Shown here: positions 32,242 to 34,297 of the stretch, in pieces
Layout: each line of letters opens with the position of its first letter
Numbering within the stretch: position 1 is the stretch's first letter
DNA from: an uncultured Chlorobiaceae bacterium
GTDB taxonomy: Bacteria; Bacteroidota; Chlorobiia; Chlorobiales; Chlorobiaceae
Assembly: GCA_903929845.1 (NCBI GenBank)
Contig: CAIYWF010000077.1
Coordinates: forward strand, 1 to 34,297
Length of the DNA stretch: 34,297 bases
Reading direction: 5' to 3'
The notes under the pieces: model-generated
Database searches by the model: none
What the model was told of the DNA's origin: nothing
Seen by the model: only the letters and a program-made list of their open reading frames with translations
Program-made: the position numbers and the translations under genes

Positions 32242-33402
32242 TTATTTGCTGTAATATAGGAAGTCAGAGGTGTTAAGCAATGAGCCTCGACACGATGTTG
32301 AAGTGTATTTTTTTTGTAATGAATAACCACTCAATATTCTTCCCGAAATCAACCGCAACAAATTGCGGGTATCGGCCTGACGCGCATGGCCAACCCACCC
32401 TGAAAGAATCTGCCTGATGTTGTCAGGCTTTGCAATCAGGGCGCACTGAATCCGTCTCTTCGCCCTGCGAACATTATCGGCAGGGAGCAGCCGATGTGAC
32501 TGAAAGACCTTCTGGCCAAGAAAACACTTCCCTTCTTTCGAGGGATAAAGCTCTGTTCTCTGCGGGTTGAGTATCAAGCGGTACTGCTCCAGAAACTGAT
32601 CGATGGCTTTTTTCCACTCCCACAAATCCTGCTTGCTGTCAGAAAACAAGACACCGTCATCAACATATCGCACGTAGCCTTTGCAGTGTAACACCTCTTT
32701 GACATAGTGGTCAAGAAAGCTGAGGTAGTAGTTGGCAAACCACTGGCTGGTAAGATTTCCAATTGGCAGACCTCGTCTTCTTTCATGCGGGGTAAAGAGG
32801 GTATCGCCGGGGAAATAGTGAAGATGCTCAACTTGCGGATTGCTGTTGTCGATGATGGTTTCAATCAGCCAGAGGGTATCGGCGCAGGCAATTTTACGCC
32901 GGAGCAGTGATTTGAGAATCTCATGGTCTATGGAGGGAAAGTATTTTCGGATATCGCATTTCAACACGAAGGCGTACTTTTTCAGGTAGTGCTGGTAACG
33001 CTCAATTGCCTTGTGTGTCCCTTTGCCGGTTCTGTTGGCGTAAGTATCGAAGATAAAGCTCCGCTCCAGAATGGGGCCGACGACAGCGATAAGTGCATGA
33101 TGCACCACACGATCCCGAAATGGGGCGGCGCTGATCTGGCGGGGTTTTGACTTATAAATGCTGAAGCTCTTGTAGGTGCCAGGCTTATAGTTTTTGTTGC
33201 GCAGCTCCGAAATAATCTGCCAGAGGTTTTCCTCAAAATGGTTATAAAACTTCAGCACAGACTGCTGTTCCTGCTTCCCTTTCGCTGCCTTTTGAGCTGC
33301 CGAAAGCACGTTTTCAAAAGCAACGATACTCTCAAAAAGGTTTTTGCTGGTTTTCATGGCGTTGGCAAAAAAAACAGGCCCCTCTTTCAATTGCTTACTC
33401 AA
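32242..33402 (-). CDS. DGR reverse transcriptase
   Basis: This enzyme copies TR RNA into adenine-mutagenised cDNA that replaces the VR. The 386-residue frame contains the DGR-type RQISAAPFRDRVVHHAL (88-104), D150 in the palm (KCDIRKYF), the DGR-specific motif 4 IGNLTSQ (214-220, pattern [ILV]GxxxSQ) and the catalytic YVDD (246-249). The TSQ motif separates DGR enzymes from group II intron and retron reverse transcriptases, and substitutions around it are linked to adenine infidelity. The frame opens with TTG at 33402. ATG at 33357 (371 aa), just before the conserved NLFESIVAFENVLSAAQKAAKGK-like start, is equally plausible. It sits downstream of TR, the standard position. Confidence 0.95.
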   Translation of the reverse strand: MSKQLKEGPVFFANAMKTSKNLFESIVAFENVLSAAQKAAKGKQEQQSVLKFYNHFEENLWQIISELRNKNYKPGTYKSFSIYKSKPRQISAAPFRDRVVHHALIAVVGPILERSFIFDTYANRTGKGTHKAIERYQHYLKKYAFVLKCDIRKYFPSIDHEILKSLLRRKIACADTLWLIETIIDNSNPQVEHLHYFPGDTLFTPHERRRGLPIGNLTSQWFANYYLSFLDHYVKEVLHCKGYVRYVDDGVLFSDSKQDLWEWKKAIDQFLEQYRLILNPQRTELYPSKEGKCFLGQKVFQSHRLLPADNVRRAKRRIQCALIAKPDNIRQILSGWVGHARQADTRNLLRLISGRILSGYSLQKKYTSTSCRGSLLNTSDFLYYSK

Positions 33403-33432
33403 GCGACCTGTTTTGTCTGTTCTGTTTGTGCC

Positions 33433-33452
33433 CGCCCCACCACTGGGTGGCG
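33433..33452. other. GC-rich hairpin in the TR-RT spacer
   Basis: CGCC/GGCG plus ACC/GGT pair around a short loop with a two-base bulge. The region from the end of TR (33552) to the RT start (33402) is about 150 nt. In the Bordetella phage DGR a structured spacer of about 140 nt here binds the RT-Avd complex and primes cDNA synthesis, so this region is a good candidate for the same role. No other gene is visible in it. Confidence 0.4.
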
Positions 33453-33551
33453 ACGTGCCTCAGGAGAAAGAGCCCGATGTCATGCCCAAAAACTGTCCAG
33501 TCTTCCTTGAAAGAGCGGCATCAGGATGGGCTTTTCACTCATAAAAGGGCA

Positions 33552-33655
33552 TGATTGGAACGAATCACTCGAAAACCAACATTGTTGTTGTTCCTGTTGT
33601 CCGGATTGTTGTTGTTCCGGGAGGAGCAGCGCAGAGCATCAGCTTTGTTGTTTTA
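33552..33655 (-). ncRNA. Template repeat (TR) RNA region of the DGR
   Basis: This non-coding copy of the target 3' end lies between avd and the RT. On the minus strand it is rich in AAC/AAT codons (runs of four, four and a short AAC AAC AAA). AAC is the codon that gives the widest residue range under adenine mutagenesis. It matches the VR at 28205-28311 except at adenines, two or three other sites and one missing codon. The 3' end (GTTGGTTTTCGAGTGATTCG) is identical to both VRs and then diverges, as expected at an IMH/IMH* boundary. The exact 5' edge is fuzzy; homology fades near 33655. Confidence 0.93.
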
Positions 33656-33715
33656 CAAACTCCCGCATATCGAACGGGGAGATCATTGTATCGGCCCTTA
33701 TCCGCAGGAAAGTTA

Positions 33716-34069
33716 TCATTTCTCGACCGATTGTTCAACCTTTTTTATCCAGCCACCAAGCATTTTCCCCAACTCGGCAATCTGCTGGCTCCCAAATTCA
33801 TAGGAGGCAAGATTGATGAATTTCATCTCAAAACTCATGCGGAAAAGGAGCCGCAACCGGGTCAGCACCTCATCAGCCTCATGCAAACCCTGAAGCTTGC
33901 TGCTGCGCATGTTGGCCACCGCAACGAGTTCGGTAAATTCGAGTACGCTGTTTTCGAGCCGCACCGCAATGCTGAAGCGAAAGCTCTTCGGGAACTTCCC
34001 CGTGTGATGCAGCAGCCATTTCGAAAAATCGAAGGCCTTTTTGACGATCAGCATTTCGTGATTTGGCAT
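33716..34069 (-). CDS. avd: DGR accessory variability determinant (Avd)
   Basis: This small basic four-helix-bundle protein has 117 residues. In known DGRs, Avd binds the reverse transcriptase and TR RNA and is required for mutagenic cDNA synthesis. Family features visible are KFPKSFRFSIAVRLEN (25-40), a second helix ending VANMRSS, LRLLFRMSFEMKFINLASYEF in the third and the terminal GKMLGGWIK (101-109). The length is typical (about 110-130). It ends about 60 nt before TR, in the canonical target-avd-TR-RT order. It resembles the 23S rRNA intervening-sequence (S23) protein fold, the main alternative, but position and the LGGW ending favour Avd. Confidence 0.92.
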   Translation of the reverse strand: MPNHEMLIVKKAFDFSKWLLHHTGKFPKSFRFSIAVRLENSVLEFTELVAVANMRSSKLQGLHEADEVLTRLRLLFRMSFEMKFINLASYEFGSQQIAELGKMLGGWIKKVEQSVEK

Positions 34070-34080
34070 TGCGGGACAGT

Positions 34081-34164
34081 TGTCAGTTGTCAGTTGTCAG
34101 TTGTCAGTTGTCAGATGTCAGTTGTCAGTTGTCAGTTGTCAGTTGTCAGTTGTCAGTTGTCAGT
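34081..34164. repeat. Heptanucleotide tandem repeat (12 copies of TGTCAGT)
   Basis: Twelve exact-length units of TGTCAGT, one with a final A, lie between the first target's 3' region and avd. Seven-base repeats are not codon multiples, and I see no ORF across them. Their copy number can change by slippage, which could alter the distance between the upstream target and avd. Confidence 0.95.
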
Positions 34165-34297
34165 TCAAAAAAAAATTTCTTGCCTCTCCATGTTGGTTCT
34201 GCCTTGTCGTGTGAGCTTTCTTTTTCAGATTTCCAGATATCAGGGGATCAGATTTTCAGGAAGAAAAAGACTGGAACGAATCACTCGAAAACCAACA
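34165..34297 (-). repeat. Right copy of long direct repeat
   Basis: This copy matches 28104-28234: a T-rich stretch on the minus strand, about 70 bp of conserved non-coding DNA and the VR 3' end. It runs off the window edge. Differences include a shifted stop codon and the loss of the GAGTGA arm of the hairpin. Its inverted arms are 34191-34200 and 34288-34297 with one mismatch. Confidence 0.85.
34240..34297 (-). CDS. 3' end of a second DGR target protein (partial, cut by window edge)
   Basis: On the minus strand the last 19 codons of a gene are visible, beginning VGFRVIRSS as in the NACHT target and ending LFLPENLIP before TGA at 34240-34242. VGFRVIR is the conserved end of the FGE/C-type-lectin domain and corresponds to the constant 3' end of the VR. 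Its place just upstream of avd is the canonical position of a DGR target. The protein's N-terminal architecture is outside the window. Confidence 0.8.
   Translation of the reverse strand, partial: VGFRVIRSSLFLPENLIP

Noticed and set aside
33580..33616. TTG/GTT microsatellite as a simple repeat
   Set aside because: It is the complement of AAC codons inside a 104-bp copy of the target 3' end, and the differences from the VR fall almost only at adenines, so TR is the better explanation.
34081..34164. CRISPR-like array
   Set aside because: The units are 7 bp and contiguous with no spacers.

Overview
The window most likely comes from a green sulfur bacterium (Chlorobiaceae, Chlorobium/Pelodictyon group). 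The best taxonomic marker is the 62-residue two-cluster ferredoxin at 20121-20309. Its second cluster has the enlarged C-x2-C-x8-C-x3-C spacing known from Chlorobium ferredoxins. The rest (a giant DUF4347/VCBS/RTX protein, a CbiMNQO metal importer, Rpn-type nucleases, heptanucleotide repeats) fits but does not prove this. Genus and species are inference.

Layout. (1) 81-17150, plus strand: one 5.7-kDa-residue-scale (5689 aa) repetitive surface or secreted protein. It has a DUF4347 N-terminus, cadherin/SwmB-like domains, about 2,200 residues of Thr/Asn/Gly-rich degenerate repeats, VCBS repeats, RTX calcium-binding repeats, an SbsA-like Ig domain and a short hydrophobic tail. (2) 17112-19970, minus strand: cbiM-cbiN-cbiQ-cbiO, an ECF-type cobalt/nickel importer, with all start and stop codons overlapping, plus a possible fifth small gene. 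(3) 20121-20309, plus strand: ferredoxin. It is divergent from cbiM and convergent with (4) an Old Yellow Enzyme-type alkene reductase (20389-21468, minus). (5) 21629-28047, minus: a two-gene type III-like restriction-modification system, mod then res. The target-recognition part of mod lies in an AT-rich mosaic block. (6) 28195-34297, minus: a diversity-generating retroelement (DGR).

The DGR is the main discovery. In transcription order it has the 3' end of a first target gene cut by the window edge (34240-34297), avd (33716-34069), the template repeat TR (about 33552-33655), a spacer, the DGR reverse transcriptase (32242-33402), an Rpn-like PD-(D/E)XK nuclease (31312-32202) and a second, complete target (28195-31182). 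This target is a membrane-anchored NACHT NTPase whose C-terminus is an FGE-sulfatase/C-type-lectin-fold domain. Its last ~36 residues are encoded by a variable repeat (VR, about 28205-28311). I aligned TR and VR by hand on the coding strand. Nearly all substitutions fall at template adenines, mostly in AAC/AAT codons, which is the hallmark of adenine mutagenesis by DGR reverse transcriptases. The architecture therefore looks like an NLR-style sensor: a membrane anchor, a STAND NTPase switch and a hypervariable ligand-binding face that one retroelement can rewrite. It sits next to a restriction-modification system, which suggests a defence or recognition role (inference).

A direct repeat of at least 130 bp, covering the VR 3' end and about 100 bp of downstream DNA, lies at both ends of the roughly 6-kb DGR block (28104-28234 and 34165-34297). 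This suggests that the distal target arose by duplication together with its downstream cis-elements, so that one TR/RT/Avd set serves two receptors.
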